A DNA stretch of 55,209 nt. Origin: a virus. The stretch's first letter is position 1. Every line of letters starts with the position of its first letter. Of the stretch, positions 7,647 through 16,444 are shown in pieces. Below the pieces are notes generated by a model. The model had not been told where the DNA came from and did no database searches. It worked only from the letters and a program-made list of their open reading frames with translations. The DNA lies in IMG/VR virus record IMGVR_UViG_3300049846_001695, positions 1 through 55,209 of that record; one strand, 5' to 3'. The position numbers were made by a program, and so were the translations under genes.

Positions 7647-9506
7647 TTATAGGAATGATACGTCACATGAGCCGCCCGCACAGGCAACTGATTCGATTAA
7701 CTTCGTGTTATTATCAAATTCTTTAACCTGTGTCAAGTCAATGTCCTTGACCATTGCGTAGTATTTATCAAAAACTTCTTTGGTGCATGATTCGAAAGGC
7801 GCTTGCTCATAGATTCCATTATCGAATGGGAATAAGCTTATTCCCGTATAGTGCTCACGTTCCTTCCACATTGCCGTTAGTAATTCATCCCACTCGTTCT
7901 CTCGCACGTTAATTGTGCAAGAAACGTTATGAGTATTAGCTCCAGATCTGTGTCCCGGCCTTACCCAGTTCTTATTATACTTTATAACTCTATTGAATAA
8001 ATCAAGGGCCGTTGAGTCGTCATCTGTTGGAGCACCCTCTGGAGATTCCTGTGGGATCGTAACAACAGCCGTATTGGGCACGCCAACAGCATCCTCGATT
8101 AGATCCGGTATTGTGAATAATAGATATAGGTAAAGAGGATCGTCTTTGTTTATCTGGACCCTTCTTAGATAGTGTCTGCTCTTTCTATTATGAATACCAG
8201 AGCTTGAACCAAGTACGCACGAGCTTGTTCCTTCTGGCTTAACGCATGTTGCTCTGGCAGCTAAATTAATTCCGATTTTCTTAGCGTATTCCTCATTAAC
8301 CTCTAGAACTAGTTTAGCCCCCTGTCTTAACCAGTCGGCTGTAACTACGTTATTGGAGTCAGCGATTCCAGTGAACGAAACCCCTAGTAGGGCTTCCTTC
8401 TCCGTTTGCTTTTTCCAGTTTTCAGATAGATACGGGAAATCTGTATAGGATGCCTGTAGGGTTCCTAGTAGTGCAGCAGAGTACACTCTGGACATAAACT
8501 CTTCTTTTGTCTGAATTCCAGTCTGATTTACGATACTTAGATTACAGAATTGATCTGAAACCATGCCTATTTCTACACATGGATTGGTTCCCATATCTGG
8601 ATCATTCGTCCAGAAGAACCCCGGCTCACCAGAGCCAGAATTCTTGCAAGCCTCAAAAATCGTCTTGAATTCTTCGAAGGTGACTTCGTTTCTTGGTAAA
8701 ACAGCACTGTTGTTTGCTCTACCGCGCCAAGGGTATTTTTCATACCACTTTCCACTCTTTGCGGTAAGCATATCCTTGTCGGTTCTATCAAAGAGAGCGA
8801 TAAGAGAAGATCTTCTAATTCCTCCAGCCAATACGCAGTCAGATATTAGACAAATAATATCGTGAACTTCAATGCTTTTTAGTTGACGACCTATTGATTT
8901 TTGGAGAAAAGTCTCAACTTGAGCAAGCATGGACTTTAGTGGTTCTGGTCCCGGTGCTTTAGATCCGGTGGTTACAAGTTCAGCGCCCTTTGGTCTAATG
9001 TTTGAAAAATCAAATATCGGTCTTACAGCGCCGTGAAAATACGCATCCATTAAAACATGGATTGCTTGAGCCCACCCCTGAATAGAGTCTTGTATTACAA
9101 ATACCCCCTCTTCGGTTGGTTTTCTAACGGACGGCAAGTTGGATATATGTCTTTTTTGCAGAGAGTATCCAACTCCAGTACCAGATAATAGAAGGAAAAG
9201 TATTTCTGAAAACTTTCTTGGGGTGTCGATGTGCGTAAATGAACAGTTAAACCCGCGAGCGTTATTCTTGATAATTGGCGCTCCAGCGAATTGAAGTGTT
9301 CTCATCGATGGCATAACTTCAAAGTTATGCACCTTTTTAAACGCCTTGATAATCTGCTTAGAGAGCTTCGGGAATCTCTCTAAGTGCATCTGCATATCTC
9401 TGTTTATAGTTTCCTCAAAGATTTCTCTTCTTTGAAGGGGCTTTATATACTTTGAATATGTTCTAAAACTAACTAAATCACTAAGCAACTTATTTGAAGG
9501 TGTCAA
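7647..9506 (-). CDS. nrdJ: Class II (adenosylcobalamin-dependent) ribonucleotide reductase
   Basis: This 619-residue enzyme reduces ribonucleotides to deoxyribonucleotides using a B12-generated thiyl radical. Landmarks match the Lactobacillus-type monomeric enzyme: first redox Cys in GFNCS (C88), NPCVE with radical Cys C310 and E312, second redox Cys C321 (11 residues after C310, the same spacing as in the known enzyme), KPEGTSSC, GSSSGIH, and the C-terminal CAGGSC pair (C609, C614) that re-reduces the site. It is shorter than the roughly 740-residue Lactobacillus enzyme. No small subunit is needed. It supplies dNTPs for phage replication independently of oxygen and probably depends on host cobalamin. 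Confidence 0.94.
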   Translation of the reverse strand: MTPSNKLLSDLVSFRTYSKYIKPLQRREIFEETINRDMQMHLERFPKLSKQIIKAFKKVHNFEVMPSMRTLQFAGAPIIKNNARGFNCSFTHIDTPRKFSEILFLLLSGTGVGYSLQKRHISNLPSVRKPTEEGVFVIQDSIQGWAQAIHVLMDAYFHGAVRPIFDFSNIRPKGAELVTTGSKAPGPEPLKSMLAQVETFLQKSIGRQLKSIEVHDIICLISDCVLAGGIRRSSLIALFDRTDKDMLTAKSGKWYEKYPWRGRANNSAVLPRNEVTFEEFKTIFEACKNSGSGEPGFFWTNDPDMGTNPCVEIGMVSDQFCNLSIVNQTGIQTKEEFMSRVYSAALLGTLQASYTDFPYLSENWKKQTEKEALLGVSFTGIADSNNVVTADWLRQGAKLVLEVNEEYAKKIGINLAARATCVKPEGTSSCVLGSSSGIHNRKSRHYLRRVQINKDDPLYLYLLFTIPDLIEDAVGVPNTAVVTIPQESPEGAPTDDDSTALDLFNRVIKYNKNWVRPGHRSGANTHNVSCTINVRENEWDELLTAMWKEREHYTGISLFPFDNGIYEQAPFESCTKEVFDKYYAMVKDIDLTQVKEFDNNTKLIESVACAGGSCDVSFL

Positions 9507-9508
9507 AA

Positions 9509-10105
9509 TTAAACTCCAGAGACTAAGGATGCTCCCATTAGGTACGCCAAAGCTAGCGCGAGAGCATCTGCCTCGTTATTATCTTTCATTTTAAGGTTTA
9601 ACCCAAGGGTTTGATTGACAAATCTTACTGATAAGTGCTTTGTTGTAATCTTCCCCTTTAAACCAAGTTCTTTTTTAGATTGCTTCTTGCGTTTGGCTTC
9701 ATTGACCTTGGCGTTATTCTTTCTATCTTCTTTTGAAACCTTTATGTTTAGAGTCTTTCTCCAAGAAGATGTGTTCAAGTAAACGACCTTGCAATTCGGC
9801 AACAAACTATACAATCTTTGCAAAACCTGTAGATGAATAAATTCCAACAACTTCTGAGTATACCGCGCCTTCGCCTTGTTTGTTTCCTCTATAACCACAA
9901 TATCAGGATTTGCTTGGGAAACTAAGTCTACTATAACGTCGGCTACCGCACGACTTCTCTCTACATAGGAGAGGGGGTATGGCTTTGATTTTATCTCAGA
10001 AGTTGTTGGTCCGTCTAAAAAAATAGTTCCAGACTTGACATATTTCTGCCCATCAAAAATGGCAAAACCAGTTTGGGTACTTATGTCAAGACTGACGATT
10101 ATCAT
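9509..10105 (-). CDS. RuvC-like Holliday junction resolvase (RNase H fold)
   Basis: The 198 residues have the RuvC/RNase H acidic set: D7 in SLDIST, E73/E74 in VIEET, and the C-terminal EADALALA helix (E178, D180). Lys/Arg-rich residues 115-155 fit DNA binding. Proteins of this type cleave branched DNA intermediates before packaging. The stop lies 2 bases from the RNR start. The gene start overlaps the 90-residue gene by 4 bases. I am confident of the fold and less so of the exact substrate. Confidence 0.88.
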   Translation of the reverse strand: MIIVSLDISTQTGFAIFDGQKYVKSGTIFLDGPTTSEIKSKPYPLSYVERSRAVADVIVDLVSQANPDIVVIEETNKAKARYTQKLLEFIHLQVLQRLYSLLPNCKVVYLNTSSWRKTLNIKVSKEDRKNNAKVNEAKRKKQSKKELGLKGKITTKHLSVRFVNQTLGLNLKMKDNNEADALALALAYLMGASLVSGV

Positions 10106-10374
10106 TCGCTTTTTGAGGCTAGAACCTTAAGTGCATATTTTATCTTTAGGTTACAGCGGTCGCGGGCTTCTTTGTAACCAGCTTCGGCTTCCTTAAGCTG
10201 TTCCGCCAAGCTATTAACGTCTGGATCTTGCGACCACAGAACGTCGTTATCTTCTCTTTTCTTTGCCTCTTCGGCAATCCTTTCCTTTAGCTTTGGAACA
10301 TCGAGAGTGTCGGTTTCATCTCTCCACTCTTCGGGAATTTCCAGCATTTTCTTCGCAAAACGTGCGTCATCCAT
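10102..10374 (-). CDS. Small charged helical hypothetical protein
   Basis: Ninety residues, rich in Glu, Lys and Ala, are almost entirely helical. No motif is recognised. It couples to the resolvase by an ATGA overlap. An AGGAGAT sequence just upstream of the ATG serves as a ribosome binding site. It may be a small accessory protein of the replication or recombination block. Confidence 0.68.
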   Translation of the reverse strand: MDDARFAKKMLEIPEEWRDETDTLDVPKLKERIAEEAKKREDNDVLWSQDPDVNSLAEQLKEAEAGYKEARDRCNLKIKYALKVLASKSE

Positions 10375-10385
10375 TTTTATCTCCT

Positions 10386-10739
10386 TTAGTTTACAAATGA
10401 CTTCGAATTATACAGAATCAACGGCCCCGCGTCAATCGTAGAGTTTTTTGCATTATATACCTCCACTATGACCGGGGAATTTGTTTTCGGAGCCATGTTA
10501 AAGGCAAACTCTAATATGCTTTCCGTTGTAAAGGAATCTGTCTGGATTTCTTGACCTACATCTTGATTTGATTTCTTGTTTATTTCGTTTGCAAACAAGT
10601 CGGCATCCTGCCTGCTTTCAAAGCACTTTAAGATGTATTTTGAGTTAGCCTTGTCAAAGTAAAACAACGGGAAGTCCTTATCCTTTGTTTTTATTGAATA
10701 AACGATATTCTTAAGCCTAAAGTATTTTTCGTACATCAT
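10386..10739 (-). CDS. Hypothetical protein
   Basis: This 117-residue alpha/beta protein has no recognisable family. The N-terminal half (about 1-55) looks like a small beta-rich domain with aromatic residues (YFRLKNIVYSIK, LFYFDKANSKYILK). The second half is mixed. It overlaps its upstream neighbour by 4 bases, so it is part of the same transcript as the SbcC-like gene. Confidence 0.66.
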   Translation of the reverse strand: MMYEKYFRLKNIVYSIKTKDKDFPLFYFDKANSKYILKCFESRQDADLFANEINKKSNQDVGQEIQTDSFTTESILEFAFNMAPKTNSPVIVEVYNAKNSTIDAGPLILYNSKSFVN

Positions 10740-10954
10740 GTAACTATTTCTTTTAATAGTTGCTCCGACAATGCTTCGGGCTTTAAAAGACCTCGTGAGT
10801 TGAGAAAATTCAATACAGACTTATAATAGCTTATAACGACCTTATCTTCAAGAGATAATTCTTTACCGCGACCTTCTAAGTTCTCGTTATCGCTTATTGA
10901 ATTAAGGATTGTGATAGCCATCCCCCTTATGATTTCTAGGTCTTTTTTATTCAT
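10736..10954 (-). CDS. Small helical hypothetical protein
   Basis: I choose ATG 10954 (MNKKDLEII, 72 residues). The longer frame to 11008 would overlap the SbcC-like gene by 62 bases, whereas the shorter start overlaps by only 8. The sequence is helical and amphipathic. No family is recognised. It lies between the SbcC-like gene and the 117-residue gene and is translationally coupled to both. Confidence 0.62.
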   Translation of the reverse strand: MNKKDLEIIRGMAITILNSISDNENLEGRGKELSLEDKVVISYYKSVLNFLNSRGLLKPEALSEQLLKEIVT

Positions 10955-12824
10955 AATTGATAACAGAAACTCCGTTTTCGTTCGTTGAAACTTCAATAAA
11001 TCTGTCAAAATTCTCTTTTGTTTCCGTTGAATGATCTACAACTAATACGGTTTTCCCACCATGAAGGCGACGGAGGATTTCCAAGCAGGCTTCTTTATCG
11101 TCTGTGTGCAGCCCCTCAAATGGTTCGTCAAGTATCAGCCAGTTGAGATCAAGACCTGTGCGGCGACTTATAACACCGTAGACGCTGGCATCAACAAGAA
11201 GTTCGATAGATGATTTTTGTCCACCAGATAGGCAACCTAGTTGTATCTTTCTACCGTTTTTTAGTACGTTTGTTTCTATCCTGTTTTTGACATTACCATT
11301 CTTTGATACAACAGAACTAGTAAAGCTAAAGGACACGTCTTTAACGTTTGGGACTAGCGAGATGTTCTTGTTTATGTCTTCGCTGATTTCTAGAAGTATT
11401 TCATCGAAGATTTTTGACAAAAACTCTTTATTTGTTTTTATACTTAACTCAAGAAACCTTCTTTCCTTCTCGACCGCATCTATCTTTTGTTGCAGTTCCG
11501 ACATCTTATCGTTAAGTGAGCTTATAAGCTTCTTGTTTTCATTATTTGCCTGTATTTTGCCATGAAAGAAAGATAGCTCTTTGACGGTAGCCATCTCTAT
11601 CTTTCCAAGAACGGCTAACTCGTGATTTATTCTCTTAGTTTCTTCCATGCACTCCACCAGTGCGGCACCTAGAGACAGGTCTTTAAAGTCCTTGGTTAGT
11701 TCTATATTGACAACTGCATCTTTGGCTGTGTTAATTTTTTCATCAATAGCCTTTAGCGATTGTATAAACGGCTCTTCGGAATAACTAACTATATAAAGCT
11801 CGGTGGTAGCTATCTTTTGCTGTAGCTCAATATTGAGCGTTTGTAACTTTGGGATTTCTTTCTGACTATCTTCCCAAGGTTGGTTGCAGGTATAACATTT
11901 GTTAAACCTAATTGACTCTATCTCTGCCGCATTTTGAATAAGAGTCTTTTCAAGTGTAAATAATTCCTGTTTTTTTCTTGAAAGTTCCTTCTGGTACGCA
12001 ACCAAATCCTTCTGTTTCGCCTCTTTCTGAGCAACCAGTTCTCTTATAACGGACTCGTACTCCTTTATTTTCAGAAGTTTTTCAGAATTTGCTTGAATGA
12101 CTTCCTTTTCTTTATCAAACTTTACCTGTTTTAACGACTCGTGCTTGGCCTGAAGTTCCTTTAGGGAAGCTAAAAATCCCTCTTTTTTAACCTGAATGTC
12201 TTCAATGCATTTTTTGAATACAGAAATCTGGTCAGCTATCACCGCTTCGTCTTCGATTTTTACGGAAGATATCGCCTCTTGAATTGCCGACTTCCTGTTT
12301 TGTAGATTTGACAGGTTTGAATCAACTTCGTCCAAGGACGTTTTCTGAAATCCAATAAAATCTTCTAACTCAGTCAATCCAAGTACGGTAGACAAGAAGG
12401 ATTTTTTGTCGGAATCATCCAAACTAAGAAATCGCCCATCTACTCGCTGGTTTCTGAAAGATAGCAGGTCTACAGACTCTAAGTTTTTGAATATTTCTCT
12501 TATTTTTACGTTAAGTGGGGTAGCGCCTTCTACTTTTTTCCCATCTTGGATGTAATAAGTCTCACCACCTCTAGCCAAAACTATCGGGTGGCCATCTATC
12601 TCAAGTTCTAATTCTGTTTGTAGCGGCGCGTCGGTGAAAATACTCTGAAGTTGCGTGCCCGGTATTTTATTCAGGCCAAGTGTATAGGCTATTGCTAGAA
12701 GAATAGAGGTTTTCCCGGCTCCAGAAGCTCCCTTTAAACAGTAAAAACCCTTGTCTAGAGGGATTTCTTGCTTGTCTAAGAAGCTTCTGAAGTTCTTTAG
12801 ACTAATCTTTTTTAAGGCTATCAT
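10947..12824 (-). CDS. SbcC/Rad50-like ATPase (T4 gp46-like recombination nuclease subunit)
   Basis: This 625-residue SMC-like ATPase has Walker A GASGAGKTS (32-40) right after the N-terminal NFRSF segment. Two long coiled-coil arms (about 160-300 and 330-460) flank a zinc-hook pair CYTC (C310, C313). The C-terminal half-site has signature LSGGQKSS and Walker B LNWLILDEP. Rad50/SbcC proteins use ATP to open and hold DNA ends for an Mre11/SbcD nuclease. That partner is encoded at 19303 on the other strand. The protein is shorter than bacterial SbcC and close to T4 gp46 in size. It probably makes 3' ends for recombination-dependent replication. Confidence 0.93.
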   Translation of the reverse strand: MIALKKISLKNFRSFLDKQEIPLDKGFYCLKGASGAGKTSILLAIAYTLGLNKIPGTQLQSIFTDAPLQTELELEIDGHPIVLARGGETYYIQDGKKVEGATPLNVKIREIFKNLESVDLLSFRNQRVDGRFLSLDDSDKKSFLSTVLGLTELEDFIGFQKTSLDEVDSNLSNLQNRKSAIQEAISSVKIEDEAVIADQISVFKKCIEDIQVKKEGFLASLKELQAKHESLKQVKFDKEKEVIQANSEKLLKIKEYESVIRELVAQKEAKQKDLVAYQKELSRKKQELFTLEKTLIQNAAEIESIRFNKCYTCNQPWEDSQKEIPKLQTLNIELQQKIATTELYIVSYSEEPFIQSLKAIDEKINTAKDAVVNIELTKDFKDLSLGAALVECMEETKRINHELAVLGKIEMATVKELSFFHGKIQANNENKKLISSLNDKMSELQQKIDAVEKERRFLELSIKTNKEFLSKIFDEILLEISEDINKNISLVPNVKDVSFSFTSSVVSKNGNVKNRIETNVLKNGRKIQLGCLSGGQKSSIELLVDASVYGVISRRTGLDLNWLILDEPFEGLHTDDKEACLEILRRLHGGKTVLVVDHSTETKENFDRFIEVSTNENGVSVINYE

Positions 12825-13056
12825 TTCTATCTTCCAGCATTTCTCTTATATTCGATGGTTGTTCAATTCGTTTCGTTACGAGTCCGTTATCTATAACGTC
12901 TTTGACGTGTATAGCCTGCCCCGCCCCTAATACCTTCCGGGCGGCTCCATCGCAATTAGGACAAGACTGAGGTTTTTGAGAATCCGAATATGAACAAAAA
13001 GCGGAATATTCAAAACCGCACTCTTCATCTATGCATTTAAATGTGTAATTAGGCAT
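12802..13056 (-). CDS. FmdB-like zinc-ribbon protein
   Basis: The 84 residues start MPNYTFKC, with cysteines C8, C13, C32 and C35 (CPNC) forming a zinc ribbon, followed by KVLGAG. This pattern is typical of the small FmdB/YHYH-type putative regulatory family. Its role in phages is unknown. It overlaps the GroEL-like gene by 8 bases and the SbcC-like gene by 23 bases, so it is embedded in the operon. The family is fairly clear and the function is not. Confidence 0.78.
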   Translation of the reverse strand: MPNYTFKCIDEECGFEYSAFCSYSDSQKPQSCPNCDGAARKVLGAGQAIHVKDVIDNGLVTKRIEQPSNIREMLEDRNDSLKKD

Positions 13057-14797
13057 TTTCTAGTCCGGTGCTTTTCATGTAGTGAGCAGAGTCTACGGCT
13101 TCTTGACGCTCTAGGGCGCTATCTCTTTCAAATACTACTACACCTCCGACAGTACCGAGGACTGCCGAAATGGAGATAGAGTTTCTTAGTGCTTCAAGTA
13201 CGGCTGGGGTCGAGTCTAGCAACCCACTGACGTAGGGGTCAACAAAAGTCTGCGTAAACCCATCAAATGACTTGCCGTTGGGACCAGAGTTTTCTACAAT
13301 TTCTTTAATCTTTTCTTCTACTTCTTGGGCGTTAAGTCCGCAGTTCTCAAGTAGTTTCTGGATTGGATACAGAAGCGACGGTTTAACAACGGCTTCAAAT
13401 ACAGTTCCAGAACCCATCTTGCTTAGATGCGCCAGAATATTACCACCGCCCGGCAAACACCCCTGCTTGATAGCTCCTCTTACTGCCGCAATCGCATCCT
13501 CTGCTCTGTCTTTCTTTTCTCGTAATTCTCCAGAACTTGAACCTACCACTACTAGCTTTGCGATTCCGCCATTAAGTCTTGCTATTCTATCTTCTAGGAA
13601 GTGAGCATCGTATGAGCTAGCGGCTTCTGATAGCGCCTGCTTGAGTTGTTCTGCTCTATATTTTACAATTTCTGGTTCACAAAGACCGTGTATTACAGTC
13701 TTGAATCTTCCCATTTCGATCTTTTTGATTCCATACCCCAAGTCCGATAGTTCACCATTGTTGAGTGGTGCAGTAATTGGGTCAAATATCTTTGCTCCAG
13801 TTACGGCAGCAAGGTCTTCAAGAAAATGCTGCTCAGAATTCTGGATTCCTGTTCTTGGACAGATCATGGGAACAACGTTTAACGCTTCTGGCGTTGCTGT
13901 GTTTGTTCCGAATACTGAAAGAACTGACTCGGAGAAGTCTGGTGCTACAACTACAACATTGTGAGAAAAGGGCTTGCTTAATCCCACCTCTTGCGGGCGC
14001 TCCCAAGCGGTTCCTATTTTCTCCATTAATAGCTGTACCGAACCAAGGTCGGTTAATGGCATACTGTATAGGACAAATACTGGGTCTTCTAATGAAACCC
14101 TGTTATTCGCTCTATCGTTAATGAAAAGATTTAAGAACTTTTTGCAAGACTCTTCATAGCCAGTTTCTACGGAGTATCCCTCTATATGCTCGACAGCATA
14201 CTCTGAACGGCCAGATCTTTCCGTAACAACGATTGCGCCGTCGTTTCCTACGATATCAAAACATTTCATTACTGCGTCTGCAAGGTCTGTATCTCCGTTG
14301 GCGGATACCTTTGCTACACTGTATGCATCTTGCTCCGTTATTTTAGTTTTTGAGCACTTTAAGATTTCTGGCTCAAGCTGTTCCTTGAATATTTTCTCAA
14401 GCTCTCGCGTAACCTTCTGAGGGGTGATTCTTTTGTCGCTTTCGCATAGATTCATCAGGTTCTTAACGAATGCATAAGAAAGGACTGTCGCTGTAGTCGT
14501 TCCGTCACCGGCCTTTGCCACGGTTTTAGTAGAAGCATCTCTGGCAGACTCCATGATAGCGTGAGAAACCGGGTCTTCAAACCCTAAAGACCTAAAGACG
14601 GTAACGCCGTCTTTTGTTAGAATGTTTGGCAATCCATATTCTTGACGCTCAATAAGAACTGGTCTGCCAGAAGGCCCTAGCGTTGACCCAACGACATCTG
14701 AAATTACCTTCAAAGTAGATAAGGTCTTTTCCTTAAGTTCTTTTGGATCGTGAATTATTATCTTCGCTGCCGATTTCGCCTTTTTGTAAGAGTTCAT
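13049..14797 (-). CDS. groEL: GroEL-like chaperonin (Cpn60 family)
   Basis: The 582-residue group I chaperonin subunit is slightly longer than host GroEL (about 548). ATP-binding motifs are present: GSTLGPSGR (37-45), TKDGVTV, and AGDGTTTAT (96-104). The catalytic region RAEDAIAAVRGAIKQGCLPGGGN corresponds to the GroEL Asp-398 region and GGG turn. There is no Gly-Gly-Met tail. Phage chaperonins are known in some large phages and are thought to fold phage proteins. A GroES-like candidate lies at 18968 on the other strand. The start has no clear Shine-Dalgarno sequence and sits 2 bases from the previous stop, suggesting coupling. Confidence 0.93.
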   Translation of the reverse strand: MNSYKKAKSAAKIIIHDPKELKEKTLSTLKVISDVVGSTLGPSGRPVLIERQEYGLPNILTKDGVTVFRSLGFEDPVSHAIMESARDASTKTVAKAGDGTTTATVLSYAFVKNLMNLCESDKRITPQKVTRELEKIFKEQLEPEILKCSKTKITEQDAYSVAKVSANGDTDLADAVMKCFDIVGNDGAIVVTERSGRSEYAVEHIEGYSVETGYEESCKKFLNLFINDRANNRVSLEDPVFVLYSMPLTDLGSVQLLMEKIGTAWERPQEVGLSKPFSHNVVVVAPDFSESVLSVFGTNTATPEALNVVPMICPRTGIQNSEQHFLEDLAAVTGAKIFDPITAPLNNGELSDLGYGIKKIEMGRFKTVIHGLCEPEIVKYRAEQLKQALSEAASSYDAHFLEDRIARLNGGIAKLVVVGSSSGELREKKDRAEDAIAAVRGAIKQGCLPGGGNILAHLSKMGSGTVFEAVVKPSLLYPIQKLLENCGLNAQEVEEKIKEIVENSGPNGKSFDGFTQTFVDPYVSGLLDSTPAVLEALRNSISISAVLGTVGGVVVFERDSALERQEAVDSAHYMKSTGLENA

Positions 14798-14799
14798 AA

Positions 14800-15657
14800 T
14801 TATTTTCTATACGGTATTTTTAGGTTTAATTTAATAGAGAAGTTGAGGGGCTCGTGTTTTTCCTCTTCTTCTTTGTCCAATTCCTGCCAAAACTTTTCGC
14901 TCTCCTCTTCACGCTTCTTACGGAGGCGTTCTCTTAAATCCCTAAGTTCATTACCCGGATCTGGTTCGTCAATGATTTCATCTGGCTCTTTGACAACCCT
15001 GTTTTTCTTAAACATGATAAAATCTGGATCTGAGTCAAGGTCTTCAATACTCACGCTTTCCTTAAGCTCAACCTTGGGCTCTATCTTTACCTGTTCTTGA
15101 ATTATAGCATTTCCTTTTTGATCTGGGAATAGCCTATCTAGCTTCTCCTTGAAGAATTCTGGAGTTTCATAGCCAACCCTTTCAGGAGGTAGTATTCTCC
15201 CTTTGTAATCAACCAAAACCTTGTGGGTTTTAACAGCAAACTCCATCTTTTTAGCGAAGGTCTTTATCTTCTCAGGGGCTTTAAAGAAAAGCTCGTTTAC
15301 GGTATCATAGTGATCCGGCTTATGGTCGTGATACGACTGGATAAGTCTTTTCTTGTAAAACTTAACTCCACCAAATCTATTGATTTCTCTTTTTGCAGCA
15401 GATGTGTGAACGTGTATTTGTCCGGTTTCTCTCAAATACTGCAAGTAATACGTCACCTGACGCCTTTGTTTGCCCATTATCTTGCAAAAATACTCGCTGG
15501 TTGCATTACATACCCCATTCTCTCTCTGACAAAGAGAGTGAATATGTATTAAGAGAATATGAGCGTTCTGTTTAAACCTTTTTCCGACTTTCTTACCCTT
15601 GAGGTAATAGTCTTCATTTGGATCAAGTTGTTTAACAAAACTGTAGACTTCGGACAT
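14800..15657 (-). CDS. Winged-helix DNA-binding protein, possible replication initiator or regulator
   Basis: I choose ATG 15657 (MSEVYSF, 285 residues) over the longer TTG start at 15693, because that TTG coincides with a -35-like hexamer. Residues about 25-110 look like a winged helix of the type found in phage replication initiators (LLIHIHSL, TSEYFCKIMGKQRRQVTYYL, GQIHVHTS). The C-terminal third is acidic, then a highly charged coiled coil (REERLRKK-type run near 225-265). As the first gene of the minus-strand block it may direct replication initiation or control the operon. No ATPase motif is present. Confidence 0.78.
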   Translation of the reverse strand: MSEVYSFVKQLDPNEDYYLKGKKVGKRFKQNAHILLIHIHSLCQRENGVCNATSEYFCKIMGKQRRQVTYYLQYLRETGQIHVHTSAAKREINRFGGVKFYKKRLIQSYHDHKPDHYDTVNELFFKAPEKIKTFAKKMEFAVKTHKVLVDYKGRILPPERVGYETPEFFKEKLDRLFPDQKGNAIIQEQVKIEPKVELKESVSIEDLDSDPDFIMFKKNRVVKEPDEIIDEPDPGNELRDLRERLRKKREEESEKFWQELDKEEEEKHEPLNFSIKLNLKIPYRK

Positions 15658-15664
15658 ATTGCTA

Positions 15665-15693
15665 AATATAGCACGCCAATCTCTTGGTTGCAA
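15665..15693 (-). promoter_or_regulatory. Sigma70-like promoter for the minus-strand block
   Basis: Minus-strand TTGCAA (15693-15688), a 17-base spacer, then TATATT (15670-15665). The -35 matches 4 of 6 and the -10 matches 5 of 6 consensus bases. Seven bases separate the -10 from ATG 15657, so transcription should begin at or next to the start codon, implying a leaderless message. No Shine-Dalgarno sequence precedes this ATG. Confidence 0.5.
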
Positions 15694-15716
15694 GGTCTTT
15701 TTCGGAAAGTGCTCAT

Positions 15717-15760
15717 AGAGATACTACAATCTCTGTAGCTACAGAGGCTTTTCTCTGTAG
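15717..15760. promoter_or_regulatory. Palindromic operator-like cluster in the divergent intergenic region
   Basis: CTCTGTAGCTACAGAG (15731-15746) is a perfect 16-base palindrome. A further half-site CTCTGTAG follows at 15753-15760 and pairs with the CTACAGAG at 15739-15746 as an 8-base stem with a 6-base loop. Upstream, AGAGAT (15717-15722) pairs with ATCTCT (15729-15734). Lying between divergent promoters, it looks like a dimeric repressor or activator site, or a switchable RNA hairpin. It could also be part of a replication origin. Confidence 0.5.
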
Positions 15761-15790
15761 CGATCTCATGGATCTGTGTTATGTATGATC

Positions 15791-15819
15791 TTTACTTGTC
15801 ATCATTTAAGGTGTATAAT
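15791..15819 (+). promoter_or_regulatory. Sigma70-like promoter for the plus-strand block
   Basis: TTTACT (15791-15796), a 17-base spacer and a perfect TATAAT (15814-15819). The -35 matches 4 of 6. The expected start near 15826 leaves a short leader with a clear AGGAG ribosome binding site at 15831-15835, 6 bases before ATG 15842. It probably drives the first plus-strand operon. Confidence 0.7.
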
Positions 15820-15841
15820 GCTGGGAATTTAGGAGACAATA

Positions 15842-16444
15842 ATGCTCATTGGATTTATCGGATTACCAAACTCTGGAAAAACTACAATAGCCAGTAAGAT
15901 GTTTTCTCATTTGAAGGAAAATGCAGCAAACTCTGAATTACTGGTAGAACAAGCTAGATTGTACATTGCAGAGAAGAGAACAAATTACAAAGATAAAGTA
16001 GAATTATCAGATGAAGATCAGTTACAGATAGCGGCAAGGCAGAAGAAATTAGAAAAGACAATGGTTACAGGTACAGATCCAGCAACCTACATTATTAGTG
16101 ATAGCTCGGTTCAGAATTCTGCAATTTATGTATCTAAGGATTTGTATGACAATCCAGACTATATCCAAAAGATACTGTTTGATGGATTGAGATATGACTT
16201 AATCTTTTACTGCCATCCGTTTGAATTACAAAACTTCATTAAAGACTCAAACAGAATTCACTCCCTAGAAGACATTGAAAAGCTTAGAGATAGAGCTAAT
16301 GACTTACTAGATAGGTTAAAGAAGAGTGGATGTAACGTAAAAGAGGTTATGGGGACATTCTCCCTAGAAAACAGATTTAAGACCAGTATGTATACCCTAA
16401 CAGAAGAGTATACAAGATTCTGTTCAAAACTCTCCTATGATTAA
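15842..16444 (+). CDS. P-loop nucleotide kinase-like protein
   Basis: The 200 residues start with a Walker A GLPNSGKTT (7-15) right after the first strand, the layout of small nucleotide or nucleoside kinases and NadR-like AAA proteins. YIISDSS and RYDLIFYCHP are likely the second and third strands. RDRANDLLDRL may hold the lid arginines. The family phosphorylates nucleotides, nucleosides or cofactors. The exact substrate cannot be told. It is the first gene after the plus-strand promoter, with a strong AGGAG site. It overlaps the helicase start by 8 bases. Confidence 0.82.
   Translation: MLIGFIGLPNSGKTTIASKMFSHLKENAANSELLVEQARLYIAEKRTNYKDKVELSDEDQLQIAARQKKLEKTMVTGTDPATYIISDSSVQNSAIYVSKDLYDNPDYIQKILFDGLRYDLIFYCHPFELQNFIKDSNRIHSLEDIEKLRDRANDLLDRLKKSGCNVKEVMGTFSLENRFKTSMYTLTEEYTRFCSKLSYD

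Noticed and set aside
13272-14159. Several plus-strand frames of 60-114 residues across the GroEL-like gene
   Set aside because: They are antisense to a clearly conserved chaperonin gene and have no motif or ribosome binding site.
15658-15841. A tRNA or small RNA gene in the divergent intergenic region
   Set aside because: No cloverleaf or tRNA T-arm sequence was found. The repeats are better explained as operator-like sites.
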